Shown piece by piece: positions 32,467 to 41,091 of a stretch of DNA of 64,000 bases. How positions within the stretch are numbered: the first letter of the stretch is position 1; each line of letters starts with the position of its first letter. Under the pieces are notes generated by a model. The model had not been told where the DNA came from, searched no databases, and saw only the letters and a program-made list of their open reading frames with translations. Location of the stretch: the NCBI GenBank assembly GCA_038209775.1, contig JBBQXK010000009.1, positions 38,898-102,897 of the forward strand, read 5' to 3'. This DNA is from JBBQXK01 sp038209775 (GTDB lineage Bacteria > Pseudomonadota > Alphaproteobacteria > Rhodobacterales > Rhodobacteraceae). The translations under genes and the position numbers were made by a program.

Positions 32467-33234
32467 ATGTCCTGGCAGGAAAGGTTTTCACTGACGGGCC
32501 GCAAGGCGCTGGTCACCGGCGCGTCCAAGGGCATCGGTGCCGAGATTGCCCGCGTGTTCGCCGAGGCCGGGGCCGATATCGTGGCCGTGGCGCGCGATGC
32601 AGCGGGGCTGGAGGCTGTGGCGGCCGATGTGCGCGCGAGGGGCCGCCGCTGCCTGACGCTGACGGCCGATATGGGGGACGCCACCCAGCCCGTCGCGGCC
32701 TGTGAACGCGCGTTGGCGGAATGGGGCACCATCGACATCCTGGTGAACAACGCGGGCATGACGCATGTCGGCCCCGCCGTGGACTTTCCGACCGACCAGT
32801 GGGACGAGGTGATGGCCGTCAACCTGCGCGGCCCCTTCCTGACCGCCCGCACCCTTGGCCCTGCGATGATCGCGCAACGCTGGGGCAAGGTCATCATGGT
32901 GTCATCGCAAACCGGGGTGATCGCGCTGGATGACCATGCGGCCTATGCGGCGTCGAAGGGCGGGCTGAATGCGCTGACCAAAAGCCTTTGCGCCGAATGG
33001 GCGCGCCATAATGTGCAGGTCAACGCCATCTGCCCGACGGTGGTGATGACACCGATGGGCCGCAAGGTCTGGGGTGAGCCCGCCAAGGGCGATCCGTTCC
33101 GCAACGCCACCCCCGCCCGCCGCTTTGCCGAAGAGGTCGAGATTGCCGATGCAGCACTGTATCTGGCGTCTGACGCCTCGGCGATGGTGAACGGCGCACT
33201 TTTGATGGTCGAAGGGGGCTTCACGAGTGTCTGA
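32467..33234 (+). CDS. SDR-family oxidoreductase, gluconate 5-dehydrogenase-like
   Basis: The 255-residue classical SDR has the cofactor motif VTGASKGIGAEIARVFAEAG, NNAGM at the usual place, the catalytic Ser in VSSQTGV, and YAASKGG with Tyr and Lys. It has the length and C-terminal VNGALLMVEGGF of sugar/polyol dehydrogenases. It probably oxidises the imported polyol or reduces a keto-sugar with NAD(P). The spacing and the overlap with the HAD gene (8 bp) place it in the rightward operon. Confidence 0.9.
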   Translation: MSWQERFSLTGRKALVTGASKGIGAEIARVFAEAGADIVAVARDAAGLEAVAADVRARGRRCLTLTADMGDATQPVAACERALAEWGTIDILVNNAGMTHVGPAVDFPTDQWDEVMAVNLRGPFLTARTLGPAMIAQRWGKVIMVSSQTGVIALDDHAAYAASKGGLNALTKSLCAEWARHNVQVNAICPTVVMTPMGRKVWGEPAKGDPFRNATPARRFAEEVEIADAALYLASDASAMVNGALLMVEGGFTSV

Positions 33235-34120
33235 CGCCAAGGAGGCCTTCCTGCGGTACGAGGAAATCCGCCCCCGCCTGCCCACAGCCACCTATCCCGC
33301 CGCCTCGCGCCACCTGCCGACGCTGTCACAGGCGGCAGACCTTTGGGACGGGTTCGTGCTGGATGCCTTCGGCGTCCTCAACGTGGGCGAAACCGCCATT
33401 CCCGGGGCGATGGCCCGGATGGCGGAACTGCGCGCCCGGGGCAAGCGGCTCTGCGTGCTGACCAATGCCGCCAGCTACACCCGCCCTGAACTCCTCGCCA
33501 AATACCACCGGCTGGGATTCGACTTCACCCTGTCCGAAGTGGTGTCATCGCGCGACGTGGCAACCGCGCGGATCACCACGCTCTGGCCCGGCGCGCACTG
33601 GGCGGCGATCGCGGCGGCGGGCGACACATTCGCCGACATCCCCGCCCGCGTCACCGATGCCACCCTACACCCCAACGCGTTTGATACCGCTGACGCCATC
33701 CTGTTCCTGTCCTCCACCCGCTGGACCCCCGACCTGCAGGAACGGCTTGCGGGTGCCCTTTCACGCAACCCCCGGCCCGTGGTCGTGGCCAACCCCGACC
33801 TTGTCGCCCCGCGCGAGGATGGCCTGAGCCTGGAACCCGGCCTCTATGCACATGACCTGATCGACCGGCTGGGCACCGAGGTGCACTGGTTCGGCAAACC
33901 CTTTGCCGAAGGGTTCGCCGATGTGGCCGAACGGGTCGGCCTGCCGCCCGACCGTCTGGCGATGGTCGGCGATACGCTGCATACCGATGTTCTGGGCGGC
34001 GCGGCTGCCGGCATGGGCACGGTGCTGGTCACGCGGCATGGCCTTTTCAGGGGTCTTGACCCCGCCCCCTATATCGCCGCTTCGGGCATCCTGCCCGACG
34101 TGATCGTCGAGACCACCTGA
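33227..34120 (+). CDS. HAD-family hydrolase, subfamily IIA (sugar phosphatase-like)
   Basis: The 297-residue phosphatase has HAD motif I DGFVLDAFGVLNVGE, motif II LCVLTNAAS, motif III Lys in VHWFGKPFAEGF and motif IV MVGDTLHTDVLGG. It has the large C2 cap typical of class IIA (NagD/phosphoglycolate phosphatase relatives). The first Asp (DAF) is the nucleophile; the usual second Asp of DxD is Phe, as in some members of this subgroup. It may remove phosphate from a dead-end or intermediate sugar phosphate. It overlaps the SDR gene by 8 bp. Confidence 0.88.
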   Translation: MSDAKEAFLRYEEIRPRLPTATYPAASRHLPTLSQAADLWDGFVLDAFGVLNVGETAIPGAMARMAELRARGKRLCVLTNAASYTRPELLAKYHRLGFDFTLSEVVSSRDVATARITTLWPGAHWAAIAAAGDTFADIPARVTDATLHPNAFDTADAILFLSSTRWTPDLQERLAGALSRNPRPVVVANPDLVAPREDGLSLEPGLYAHDLIDRLGTEVHWFGKPFAEGFADVAERVGLPPDRLAMVGDTLHTDVLGGAAAGMGTVLVTRHGLFRGLDPAPYIAASGILPDVIVETT

Positions 34121-34130
34121 GGAGACCACG

Positions 34131-34979
34131 ATGAAAGGCTTCGGCATCCATTCCAGCATCTGGACCATGCGCTGGACCCCCGAGGCCGCCGAACAGGCGG
34201 TAGCAGAGGCGGTGCGCCACAGCTTCGACTTTGTCGAAGTGGCGCTTCTTGATCCAGCCATGGTCGATGCCGTCCACTCGCGCCGCCTGTTCGAGAGGAA
34301 CGGCATACGCGCCGTCTGTTCGCTGGGTCTGCCCGAGGCGTGCTGGCCCTCCCGCGACCCCGAGGCGGGGATCGCATTCCTGAAGGTCGCCCTCGACAAG
34401 GCCGCGGCGATGGGCGCCGATGCGCTGTCGGGCGTGGTTTTCGGCGGCATCGGTGAGCGCTCTGGCCTGCCGCCCACCGAGACCGAACTCGACAACGTCG
34501 CGCGCTGTCTGTCAGCGGCGGCAAAGCACGCGAAATCCCTTGGGATCGCCTTCGGCATCGAACCCGTGAACCGCTACGAATCCCACCTCATCAACACCGG
34601 CTGGCAAGCCGTCGCGATGATTGAACGCACCGGGGCGGACAACATCTTTGTCCACCTCGATACCTATCACATGAACATCGAGGAAAAGGGTGCCGCGAAC
34701 GGCATCCTCGCCGCCCGCGACCACCTGCGCTACATCCACCTGTCGGAAAGCGACCGTGGCGTGCCGGGTCAAGGCACCTGCGACTGGGACGAGATCTTTG
34801 CCACCCTCGCCGCCATCGGCTTCAAGGGCGGCCTTGCGATGGAAAGCTTCATCAACATGCCGCCCGAGCTTGCCTTCGGCCTCTCCGTCTGGCGCCCCGT
34901 GGCCGACAGCACGGAACAGGTGATCGGCGAGGGCCTGCCGTTCCTGCGCCAGAAAGCCCGCCAATACGGCCTGATCTGA
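34131..34979 (+). CDS. Sugar phosphate isomerase/epimerase, ketose 3-epimerase-like
   Basis: The 282-residue TIM-barrel enzyme resembles D-tagatose/D-psicose 3-epimerases. Catalytic and metal-binding positions are visible: Glu in AFGIEPVNRYE, Asp/His in VHLDTYHMNIEE, His in YIHLSESDRG and Glu in LAMESFIN. All four ligands expected for the Mn-dependent epimerases are present. It would invert C3 of a ketose before or after phosphorylation. An RBS (GAGGAGACC) precedes the ATG. It is the last gene of the rightward operon and, unlike the epimerase at 1579, it is intact. Confidence 0.87.
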   Translation: MKGFGIHSSIWTMRWTPEAAEQAVAEAVRHSFDFVEVALLDPAMVDAVHSRRLFERNGIRAVCSLGLPEACWPSRDPEAGIAFLKVALDKAAAMGADALSGVVFGGIGERSGLPPTETELDNVARCLSAAAKHAKSLGIAFGIEPVNRYESHLINTGWQAVAMIERTGADNIFVHLDTYHMNIEEKGAANGILAARDHLRYIHLSESDRGVPGQGTCDWDEIFATLAAIGFKGGLAMESFINMPPELAFGLSVWRPVADSTEQVIGEGLPFLRQKARQYGLI

Positions 34980-34989
34980 CCGCGCCCCC

Positions 34990-35095
34990 TTCCCCTTTTT
35001 CTGTCCAAAAGTATCCCACGGGGGTTTGCCACCGGGAACGCCACCGGTTCGAGAGACCGGTGGCATGGGGGGGTGTGAAACCCCCCGGCCTCCGT
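34990..35095. repeat. Dispersed intergenic palindromic repeat, copy 5 (long form)
   Basis: TTTTTCTGTCCAAAAGTATC and CCACGGGGG are followed by a separate hairpin CCACCGGT-TCGAGAG-ACCGGTGG (35042-35064), then the G-run/TGTGAAA/C-run palindrome (about 35067-35087). It lies between the convergent epimerase and sdaA genes and probably terminates both. The GGTTCGA loop looks like a tRNA T-arm, but no tRNA surrounds it. Confidence 0.72.
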
Positions 35096-35114
35096 CCCCG
35101 CAAGCGCCACCCCC

Positions 35115-36494
35115 TCAGCAGTTCGGCACATTCACAGCCAACCCGCCCAGCGACGTCTCCTTGTACTTCTCGTGCATGTCGCGGCCCGTCTGGCGCATCG
35201 TCTCGATACAGGCGTCCAGCGATACCAGATGCACGCCGTCACCGCGCAGGGCCAGTGACGCCGCCGACACCGCCTTGATCGCCCCCAACCCGTTGCGCTC
35301 GATGCACGGCACCTGCACCAGCCCTGCAACCGGGTCGCAGGTCATGCCCAGATGATGCTCCAGCGCAATCTCGGCGGCGTTTTCCACCTGCATCGGCGTC
35401 CCGCCCAGCACGGCCGCCAGCCCCGCCGCCGCCATCGCCGCCGCCGATCCCACTTCGGCCTGACACCCACACTCCGCCCCCGAGATACTGGCGTTATGTT
35501 TGGCCAGCCCGCCGATGGCGGCGGCGGTCAGCATGAACTCGCCCAGCCGCGCGCGGGATGCCCCCGGCACATGGTCCAGCCAATAGCGGATCACCGCAGG
35601 CACCACCCCCGCCGCCCCGTTGGTGGGCGCGGTCACCACCTGACCGCCGGCGGCGTTTTCCTCGTTCACGGCCATCGCGTACAGGATCATCCAGTCGTTG
35701 ATGACATGCGGCGGCGTCATGTTCAGCCCGCGCTCGGCCATCAGTGCGTCGTGGATGCCCTTGGCCCGTCTGCGCACCTTGAGGCCACCGGGCAATATCC
35801 CCTCGCCCTTCATCCCCCGGTCGATGCAATCGTTCATTACTTGCCACAGCCGCGTGATGCCGGCGTCAATCTCGGCCGCCGGGCGGAACCGCAATTCGTT
35901 CGCCCGCTTCATTGCGCCGATGCCCAGACCCGACGCCTTGGCCATCGCCAGCATCTCGTTCGCCGTCTCGAACGGATAGGGCACATCGCCCCGCACCTTG
36001 GATTTCGCCCCCCCCGCGTCGGCCATCTCGCCTGCCGTCAGCACGAAGCCGCCGCCGATGGAATAATAGGTTTCCTCAAGGATCACGTCGCCCTGCGCAT
36101 CGGTCGCCTTGAGCATCAGCCCGTTGGCATGTCCCGGCAGGGCGGGGCCATAGTCAAAGGCCAGATCGCGGGCAGGGTCGAAGGTCAATTCAGGAAGGCC
36201 GGGCGGGGTAATCAGCCGGGTCTCGCGGATGGCGGCCAGCACCGCCTCAGCGCGCGCGTGGTCATAGGTGTCGGGCAGAAACCCCGCCAGCCCAAGAATA
36301 ACCGCACGGTCCGACGCATGGCCGATCCCGGTAAAGGCCAGCGACCCGTGCAGCGATGCCCGCAGGCCCCGGGCCTTGAAGGGCGAGGCGCGCAGGGTGT
36401 CCAGAAACCGCCCCGCCGCCACCATCGGCCCCATCGTGTGCGACGATGACGGGCCGATGCCCACCTTGAACATCTCGAAAACCGACAGGAACAT
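35115..36494 (-). CDS. sdaA: L-serine ammonia-lyase (serine dehydratase), single chain
   Basis: The 459-residue iron-sulfur enzyme deaminates L-serine to pyruvate and ammonia. The beta domain starts SVFEMFKVGIGPSSSHTMGP. The alpha domain has SISGAECGCQAEVGSAAAMA and HHLGMTCDPVAGLVQVPCIE, with the Cys residues that hold the 4Fe-4S cluster, and the chain ends in Cys (VPNC), the tail residue that occupies the active site in the E. coli-type enzyme. It appears to be a single gene. It is convergent with the carbohydrate operon. Confidence 0.95.
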   Translation of the reverse strand: MFLSVFEMFKVGIGPSSSHTMGPMVAAGRFLDTLRASPFKARGLRASLHGSLAFTGIGHASDRAVILGLAGFLPDTYDHARAEAVLAAIRETRLITPPGLPELTFDPARDLAFDYGPALPGHANGLMLKATDAQGDVILEETYYSIGGGFVLTAGEMADAGGAKSKVRGDVPYPFETANEMLAMAKASGLGIGAMKRANELRFRPAAEIDAGITRLWQVMNDCIDRGMKGEGILPGGLKVRRRAKGIHDALMAERGLNMTPPHVINDWMILYAMAVNEENAAGGQVVTAPTNGAAGVVPAVIRYWLDHVPGASRARLGEFMLTAAAIGGLAKHNASISGAECGCQAEVGSAAAMAAAGLAAVLGGTPMQVENAAEIALEHHLGMTCDPVAGLVQVPCIERNGLGAIKAVSAASLALRGDGVHLVSLDACIETMRQTGRDMHEKYKETSLGGLAVNVPNC

Positions 36495-36508
36495 CCGGGA
36501 TCAGCCTT

Positions 36509-37156
36509 TCAGGGCGCGGTGAACGGGGTGGGGCCAAGCCCTTCGGCCTCGGCCACGCGCTTGGCCGCGGGCATCGCTTCGACTGCGGCCACCAGTGCCC
36601 GGATCGCGGGAAGGGGGCCGGGGTCGATGGCATCGGCGGGGACGGCGGCAAACTTCTGCATCCAGCGCAGCAGCACCGCCAGATAGAACCCGATCGCGGG
36701 ATGCCCAAGCCCCGGATCGACGGCCAGCGCCCGGTCAAGGTGGCCCAGACCTTCGGCCAGTTGGGCCGAAACGCCATGGCTGACCTCTGCCTGCACGTCC
36801 TCGCCCGCCACGCGTTCGGGGTGGACCAGCAGCATCGTCAGGGGGTGTACCGTGTTGTTCATGAACACGAACCACGACAGATAGGCCGCCCGCGCCGCCG
36901 ACCCCGGTGCTGGGGCCAGCACGCCCGGATGCCGTTCGTCCAGATACATCAGGATCGCTGCCGTCTCGAAAATCGGACCGTCCGGCGTTTCCATCGCGGG
37001 GATCAGCCCCAGCGGGTTTATCGCGCGGTAGGCGGGCGTATGCAGCCTCCCGGCCTCGAAATCCACGTTGACCAGATCGAAAGGCACCCCAAGCTGCACC
37101 AGCGCCAGATGCGTGATGGTCGAGGCAAAGTCGGGGGCGGCATGCAGTCGGTACAT
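36509..37156 (-). CDS. Glutathione S-transferase family protein
   Basis: The 215-residue two-domain GST has a thioredoxin-like N-domain (MYRLHAAPDFASTITHLALV, then NPLGLIPAMETPDGPIFETA, which carries the cis-Pro and the glutathione-binding E-T pair) and an all-helical C-domain from about residue 90. It starts at ATG 37156; the longer open frame upstream belongs to neighbouring sequence. A second GST gene lies 8 bp upstream on the same strand, and the proteins share layout but differ clearly in sequence, indicating an old tandem duplication. Confidence 0.9.
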   Translation of the reverse strand: MYRLHAAPDFASTITHLALVQLGVPFDLVNVDFEAGRLHTPAYRAINPLGLIPAMETPDGPIFETAAILMYLDERHPGVLAPAPGSAARAAYLSWFVFMNNTVHPLTMLLVHPERVAGEDVQAEVSHGVSAQLAEGLGHLDRALAVDPGLGHPAIGFYLAVLLRWMQKFAAVPADAIDPGPLPAIRALVAAVEAMPAAKRVAEAEGLGPTPFTAP

Positions 37157-37164
37157 CGCGTCTC

Positions 37165-37839
37165 TCAGGTTGCGCTGCCTTCTGGCGGCAGGGGGTGTGT
37201 CGGGGCCGAGAATGGCCTGTCGCCCAGCCCTTCCGCAAGGGCCACGCGTGCGGTGCCGGTGCGGGCGTCCATCACTTGTGCCAGTTGTGTCAGCGCGGGC
37301 CAACGGTCGAGTGCGAACCAACCCGTTTGCCCGCGCGGATAAAGTGCGGACCAACGCAACAGGCAGGCCACATAGGGTGCCAGCGCCGATTGCGGGGCGA
37401 AAAGCGCGGGGTACTGCGTCGCCGCCGCGTCCAAGAGCGTGAAATGCACCACCATCCGGGCCGCCGCCATATCGTGATGCGCGGGCAGGCTGCCCGGGGG
37501 CGCGTAGTATTCGGGGTAGAACAGCCGGCGCAGATCGGCATGTGCCGCATTTGACAGGTAGAACAGCCATTGCAGGAACGGTCCCTGCAACGCGGCATCC
37601 GGCCAAAGGCCGTGCCGGTCGGTCAGCCACAACAGGATCGCCCCGGTTTCCGCAATTGGGCCGTCGGGCGTTTCGAGTGCGGGGACCAGACCGGCAGGGT
37701 TCAATCGCCGGTAACCTGGACCGTCCTGCGCGCGGGTGCTGCGGTCGACCAGTTCGCAGCGATAGGCAATCCCCGCCTCTTCGCAATAAAGCCGCACGAT
37801 CAGCGACGCATTGTCGGGCGCATAGTGCAGGACGTACAT
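37165..37839 (-). CDS. Glutathione S-transferase family protein
   Basis: The 224-residue GST has the N-domain MYVLHYAPDNASLIVRLYCE and NPAGLVPALETPDGPIAETG, followed by a helical domain (LLWLTDRHGLWPDAALQG onward). It is the upstream member of a tandem GST pair with the gene at 36509 and is probably co-transcribed with it. Substrates are unknown; the pair could handle electrophile detoxification. The intergenic DNA upstream separates it from the divergent EF-hand gene. Confidence 0.9.
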   Translation of the reverse strand: MYVLHYAPDNASLIVRLYCEEAGIAYRCELVDRSTRAQDGPGYRRLNPAGLVPALETPDGPIAETGAILLWLTDRHGLWPDAALQGPFLQWLFYLSNAAHADLRRLFYPEYYAPPGSLPAHHDMAAARMVVHFTLLDAAATQYPALFAPQSALAPYVACLLRWSALYPRGQTGWFALDRWPALTQLAQVMDARTGTARVALAEGLGDRPFSAPTHPLPPEGSAT

Positions 37840-37950
37840 TGCGGAACCCCGGCGGCAGTTGCTGTTGTCGCATATGCGCCGAACCGTGCAGGGTGCGCAT
37901 GGCCGAAAACGACGCCTCGCGGCGCAGTGCGGTTAACCTTGGGTTAGGGA

Positions 37951-37982
37951 TGTTCGCGGATTGTGGGAACATTGTACGAACA
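37951..37982. promoter_or_regulatory. Inverted repeat upstream of EF-hand gene
   Basis: TGTTCG (37951-37956) is complementary to CGAACA (37977-37982), and TGTTC can also pair with GAACA at 37967-37971. It sits immediately before the AGGAGG ribosome site of the EF-hand gene, so it is either an operator or an mRNA structure controlling translation. Confidence 0.35.
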
Positions 37983-37992
37983 GGAGGTGCGG

Positions 37993-38574
37993 ATGCGGCA
38001 TATCGGGGTGATCGTTGCGGGGATTTTTGCGGGCCTTCTGGCCGGCGGGGCGGGTGCACAGGGATTGCCGGAGGCGGTTCCTGCCAAGCTGGCCAAACGG
38101 CTGGCCACCAATCCGGGTGCGGTGATGGCGGCGGCGGGCGATCTGATCCATGGCTATGGGTCAAAGGGAAGTATCGACCGTCAGGGCATCCTGCAGGCGC
38201 TGGCGCTGGACCGGGCGGCGGTGCGGGCGCGGGCGATGGTGCCGTTGATTGCCGCCGATCTGGATGCCGACGGCCGGGTGACGGGGGCCGAGATGGCGGT
38301 GGTTGCAGCCGCCGCCGATGCCGCCACGCGCGGTCGGCTGATGCGCGCGCAAGGTGCGGCGGACGGCGACGGCGACGGCGTGGTGACACAGGCCGAGGCA
38401 CTTGCCTTTGGCAAGGCCGAAGCGATGGCCCGCGTCGATGCCGGGGATGAGGCGCGGCTTATGGCCTATCTGACGCTGGACCTTGACGGCGATGGCCGTC
38501 TGACTCTGGCCGAGGTGGAAGAGGCTGCGGCGCGCGCCGTCATTGTGGCTGAAGTGACCGACAAGGACGCCTGA
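37993..38574 (+). CDS. EF-hand domain protein, secreted
   Basis: The 193-residue protein has a Sec signal (VIVAGIFAGLLAGGAGAQG, cleavage about residue 22) and three EF-hand calcium loops: DLDADGRVTGAE, DGDGDGVVTQAE and DLDGDGRLTLAE. All keep acidic residues at loop positions 1, 3, 5 and 12. It probably binds calcium in the periplasm; partner and role are unknown. A strong AGGAGG six bases before ATG 37993 decides the start. Confidence 0.85.
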   Translation: MRHIGVIVAGIFAGLLAGGAGAQGLPEAVPAKLAKRLATNPGAVMAAAGDLIHGYGSKGSIDRQGILQALALDRAAVRARAMVPLIAADLDADGRVTGAEMAVVAAAADAATRGRLMRAQGAADGDGDGVVTQAEALAFGKAEAMARVDAGDEARLMAYLTLDLDGDGRLTLAEVEEAAARAVIVAEVTDKDA

Positions 38575-38666
38575 AGGGTGCCTGGAGGTGACTGGACGTA
38601 TACACTCGCATGTCGCGCCGATCTGCGCTAATCCGGAAACAATCACGCATGTCCCGGAGCCTGCCG

Positions 38667-39455
38667 ATGCCTGCCGAGTTGTCACCCATCGACAAGGCCA
38701 AGTTTCTTGCCGCACGCCGTGCGGTCGATTTCGTGGAAAATGGCATGCGTGTGGGCCTTGGCACAGGGTCGACCGCCGCATGGATGGTGCGCTGTCTGGC
38801 GGAGCGTGTGCGCGATGAGGGGCTGCGCGTGACCGGCGTTCCGACCTCGATGCGCACGGCACAACTGGCGCGGCAGGTGGGGCTGACAATCACCAGTCTG
38901 GACGACGCGAAATGGCTGGACCTGACGATTGACGGCGCCGATGAATTTGACCGCGACCTTGCGCTGATCAAGGGCGGGGGTGCGGCACTGTTGCAGGAAA
39001 AGATCGTGGCCACGGCATCCGACCAGATGATCGTGATCGCGGACGCGGCGAAAGAGGTCACCTCGCTTGGGGCCTTTCCGCTGCCGATCGAGGTGATACC
39101 GTTCGGCTGGCAGACCACGCGGGCGCTGGTCGAGGAACTGCTGGGGTCGCTCGACGTGATGGGCCGCGAGATCACCATGCGGATGAACGGCGACAAGCCC
39201 CTGGTGACGGACGAGGCGAACTATATCCTTGATCTGCACCTCAAGCGCATCGGCAATCCCCGGCAACTGGCGCTGGTGCTGAACCAGATCCCCGGTGTGG
39301 TCGAGAACGGCCTGTTCGTTGATCTCTGCGATATCGTGGTGGTGGGCCACCCCGACGGGCGGGTCACGGTGCGCGACATCAACGAAGGGTCGGACACCGA
39401 GGAACGGCTGGATATTGAGCCGCCCGACAACATCTTTGCCGATCTGGGCGACTGA
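38667..39455 (+). CDS. rpiA: Ribose-5-phosphate isomerase A
   Basis: The 262-residue enzyme interconverts ribose-5-phosphate and ribulose-5-phosphate in the pentose phosphate and Calvin pathways. Motifs are VGLGTGSTAAWMV (phosphate loop), LDLTIDGADEFDRDL, IKGGGAALLQEKIVA (catalytic Glu) and VIADAAKEV. The start at 38667 (MPAELSPIDKAK) was chosen because the family N-terminus begins there and GGAG lies nine bases upstream; in-frame ATGs at 38610 and 38649 give unsupported extensions. It stands alone between the EF-hand and glutathione reductase genes. Confidence 0.95.
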   Translation: MPAELSPIDKAKFLAARRAVDFVENGMRVGLGTGSTAAWMVRCLAERVRDEGLRVTGVPTSMRTAQLARQVGLTITSLDDAKWLDLTIDGADEFDRDLALIKGGGAALLQEKIVATASDQMIVIADAAKEVTSLGAFPLPIEVIPFGWQTTRALVEELLGSLDVMGREITMRMNGDKPLVTDEANYILDLHLKRIGNPRQLALVLNQIPGVVENGLFVDLCDIVVVGHPDGRVTVRDINEGSDTEERLDIEPPDNIFADLGD

Positions 39456-39501
39456 GGTGGGCCTGCTGACCGCGGACGCGCGCGTGCGCCAGTAACGGCA
39501 A

Positions 39502-39557
39502 CGGGGGGTTTCACACCCCCCGTACCCTCCGTGGGATATTTCTGAACAGATGAATGG
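39502..39557 (+). repeat. Dispersed intergenic palindromic repeat, copy 6
   Basis: GGGGGGTTTCACACCCCCC is followed by CTCCGTGGGATATTTCTGAA and CAGATGAA. It lies between rpiA and gor, both on the plus strand. It is close in sequence and orientation to copies 1 and 3. Confidence 0.75.
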
Positions 39558-39654
39558 GGATCGGAATGTGGCGGTGCCATCCCCGTTCCACCGGCATCTG
39601 GCCCCGGGCGGCGAAGCATGACATAGCGGGGTTGTGTGCTATTGGGGAAACGGC

Positions 39655-41037
39655 ATGGCGGCCTTCGACCTTGACCTGTTCGTGATCGGCGGTGGCTCGG
39701 GTGGCGTGCGCGCGGCGCGTATCGCGGCGGGCGAATACGGCGCAAAGGTAGCGCTGGCTGAGGAAAGCCGGATGGGCGGCACTTGCGTCATTCGCGGCTG
39801 CGTGCCGAAAAAACTGATGGTGTTCGCCAGCGCCTACCCCGAGGCGGTGGCCGAGGCGCGGGCGTATGGCTGGGACGCAACGGTGGGGGCCTTTGACTGG
39901 CCCGCCTTTCGCACCCATCTGGAGGCCGAGCTTGACCGGCTGGAGGCGGCTTACCGCCGCACGCTGCAAGGCGCGGGCGTGGTGATCCACGACCAGCGCG
40001 CGGTCCTGCACGATGCCCATACCGTGCGGCTGGCGGATGGCCAGACCCTGACCGCCCGCCACATCCTGATCGCAACCGGGGGGCACCCCTTTGTGCCCGA
40101 GTTTCCGGGCAGTGACCTTGCCATCACCTCGAACGAAATCTTTCACCTTCCCACGTTTCCCAAGCGGGTTCTGGTGGTTGGCGGTGGCTACATCGCCAGC
40201 GAGTTTGCCTGCATCCTGCACGGTCTGGGGGCGGAGGTGACGCAGGCCTATCGCGGCGCGCAGATCCTGCGCGGGTTTGATGACGAGGCGCGCGGCCATG
40301 TGGCGAACGCCATGCGAATGCGCGGCATCGACATTCGCACAGGCACCGGCGTCGTCAGCCTTGCGCGCGAGGCGGACGGCATCGTGGCGAACCTGACCGA
40401 CCGGGGGCCGCAGCCGTTTGACGTGGTGCTGTATGCCACCGGGCGGGTGCCGAATGCGGGTGGCCTGGGGCTGGAGCAACTTGGTGTGACGCAAGGGCGG
40501 GGGGCCGAGATCATCGTGGACGCTTACAGCCAGACCTCGGTGCCTTCGGTCTTTGCGGTGGGCGATGTGACCGACCGGGTGAACCTGACGCCGGTGGCGA
40601 TCCGCGAGGGGCATGCCTTTGCCGACACGGTCTTTGGCGCGAAACCCACCACGGTCGATCATGCGCTGGTCGCGTCGGCGGTGTTCACCCGCCCCGAGCT
40701 TGGCCATATCGGGCTAAGCGAAGAGGACGCGCGGGCTGCGGGGCCGGTTGCGATCTATGCCACCGCCTTTCGCCCGATGCAGCAGGCCTTTGCGGGCGGG
40801 GCCGAGCGGGTGCTGATGAAACTGGTGGTCCACGGTGAAACCCGCCGGGTTCTGGGCTGCCAGATCGTCGCACCTCAGGCGGGTGAGTTGATCCAGATGG
40901 CCGCCGTGGCGATCACCATGGGGGCCTTGAAAGAGGATTTTGACCGCACGATGGCCGTCCATCCGACGATGGCCGAAGAACTGGTAACCATGCGCAAGCC
41001 GGTCCGAACGCATCACGGACCGGCACGAACCGCTTGA
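39655..41037 (+). CDS. gor: Glutathione-disulfide reductase
   Basis: The 460-residue FAD/NADPH flavoprotein keeps glutathione reduced. The FAD site is LFVIGGGSGGVRAARIA, the redox-active disulfide is GGTCVIRGCVPKKL, the NADPH loop is VLVVGGGYIASEFA, the second FAD site is SVPSVFAVGDVTD, and the active-site His-Glu is in AVHPTMAEE. The NADPH loop has no GxGxxA deviation. ATG 39655 fits the conserved start; an ATG seven codons upstream is less likely. hflK follows 54 bp downstream. Confidence 0.95.
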   Translation: MAAFDLDLFVIGGGSGGVRAARIAAGEYGAKVALAEESRMGGTCVIRGCVPKKLMVFASAYPEAVAEARAYGWDATVGAFDWPAFRTHLEAELDRLEAAYRRTLQGAGVVIHDQRAVLHDAHTVRLADGQTLTARHILIATGGHPFVPEFPGSDLAITSNEIFHLPTFPKRVLVVGGGYIASEFACILHGLGAEVTQAYRGAQILRGFDDEARGHVANAMRMRGIDIRTGTGVVSLAREADGIVANLTDRGPQPFDVVLYATGRVPNAGGLGLEQLGVTQGRGAEIIVDAYSQTSVPSVFAVGDVTDRVNLTPVAIREGHAFADTVFGAKPTTVDHALVASAVFTRPELGHIGLSEEDARAAGPVAIYATAFRPMQQAFAGGAERVLMKLVVHGETRRVLGCQIVAPQAGELIQMAAVAITMGALKEDFDRTMAVHPTMAEELVTMRKPVRTHHGPARTA

Positions 41038-41091
41038 ATTTCCCGCGCCGATGCACAGGTAAGGCGGGCATGAACCGAAAGAGGATGGCAG

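Noticed and set aside
35040..35066. tRNA-like GGTTCGA loop with flanking stem
   Set aside because: Only a T-arm-like hairpin is present; there is no acceptor, D or anticodon arm around it. It belongs to the dispersed repeat copy.
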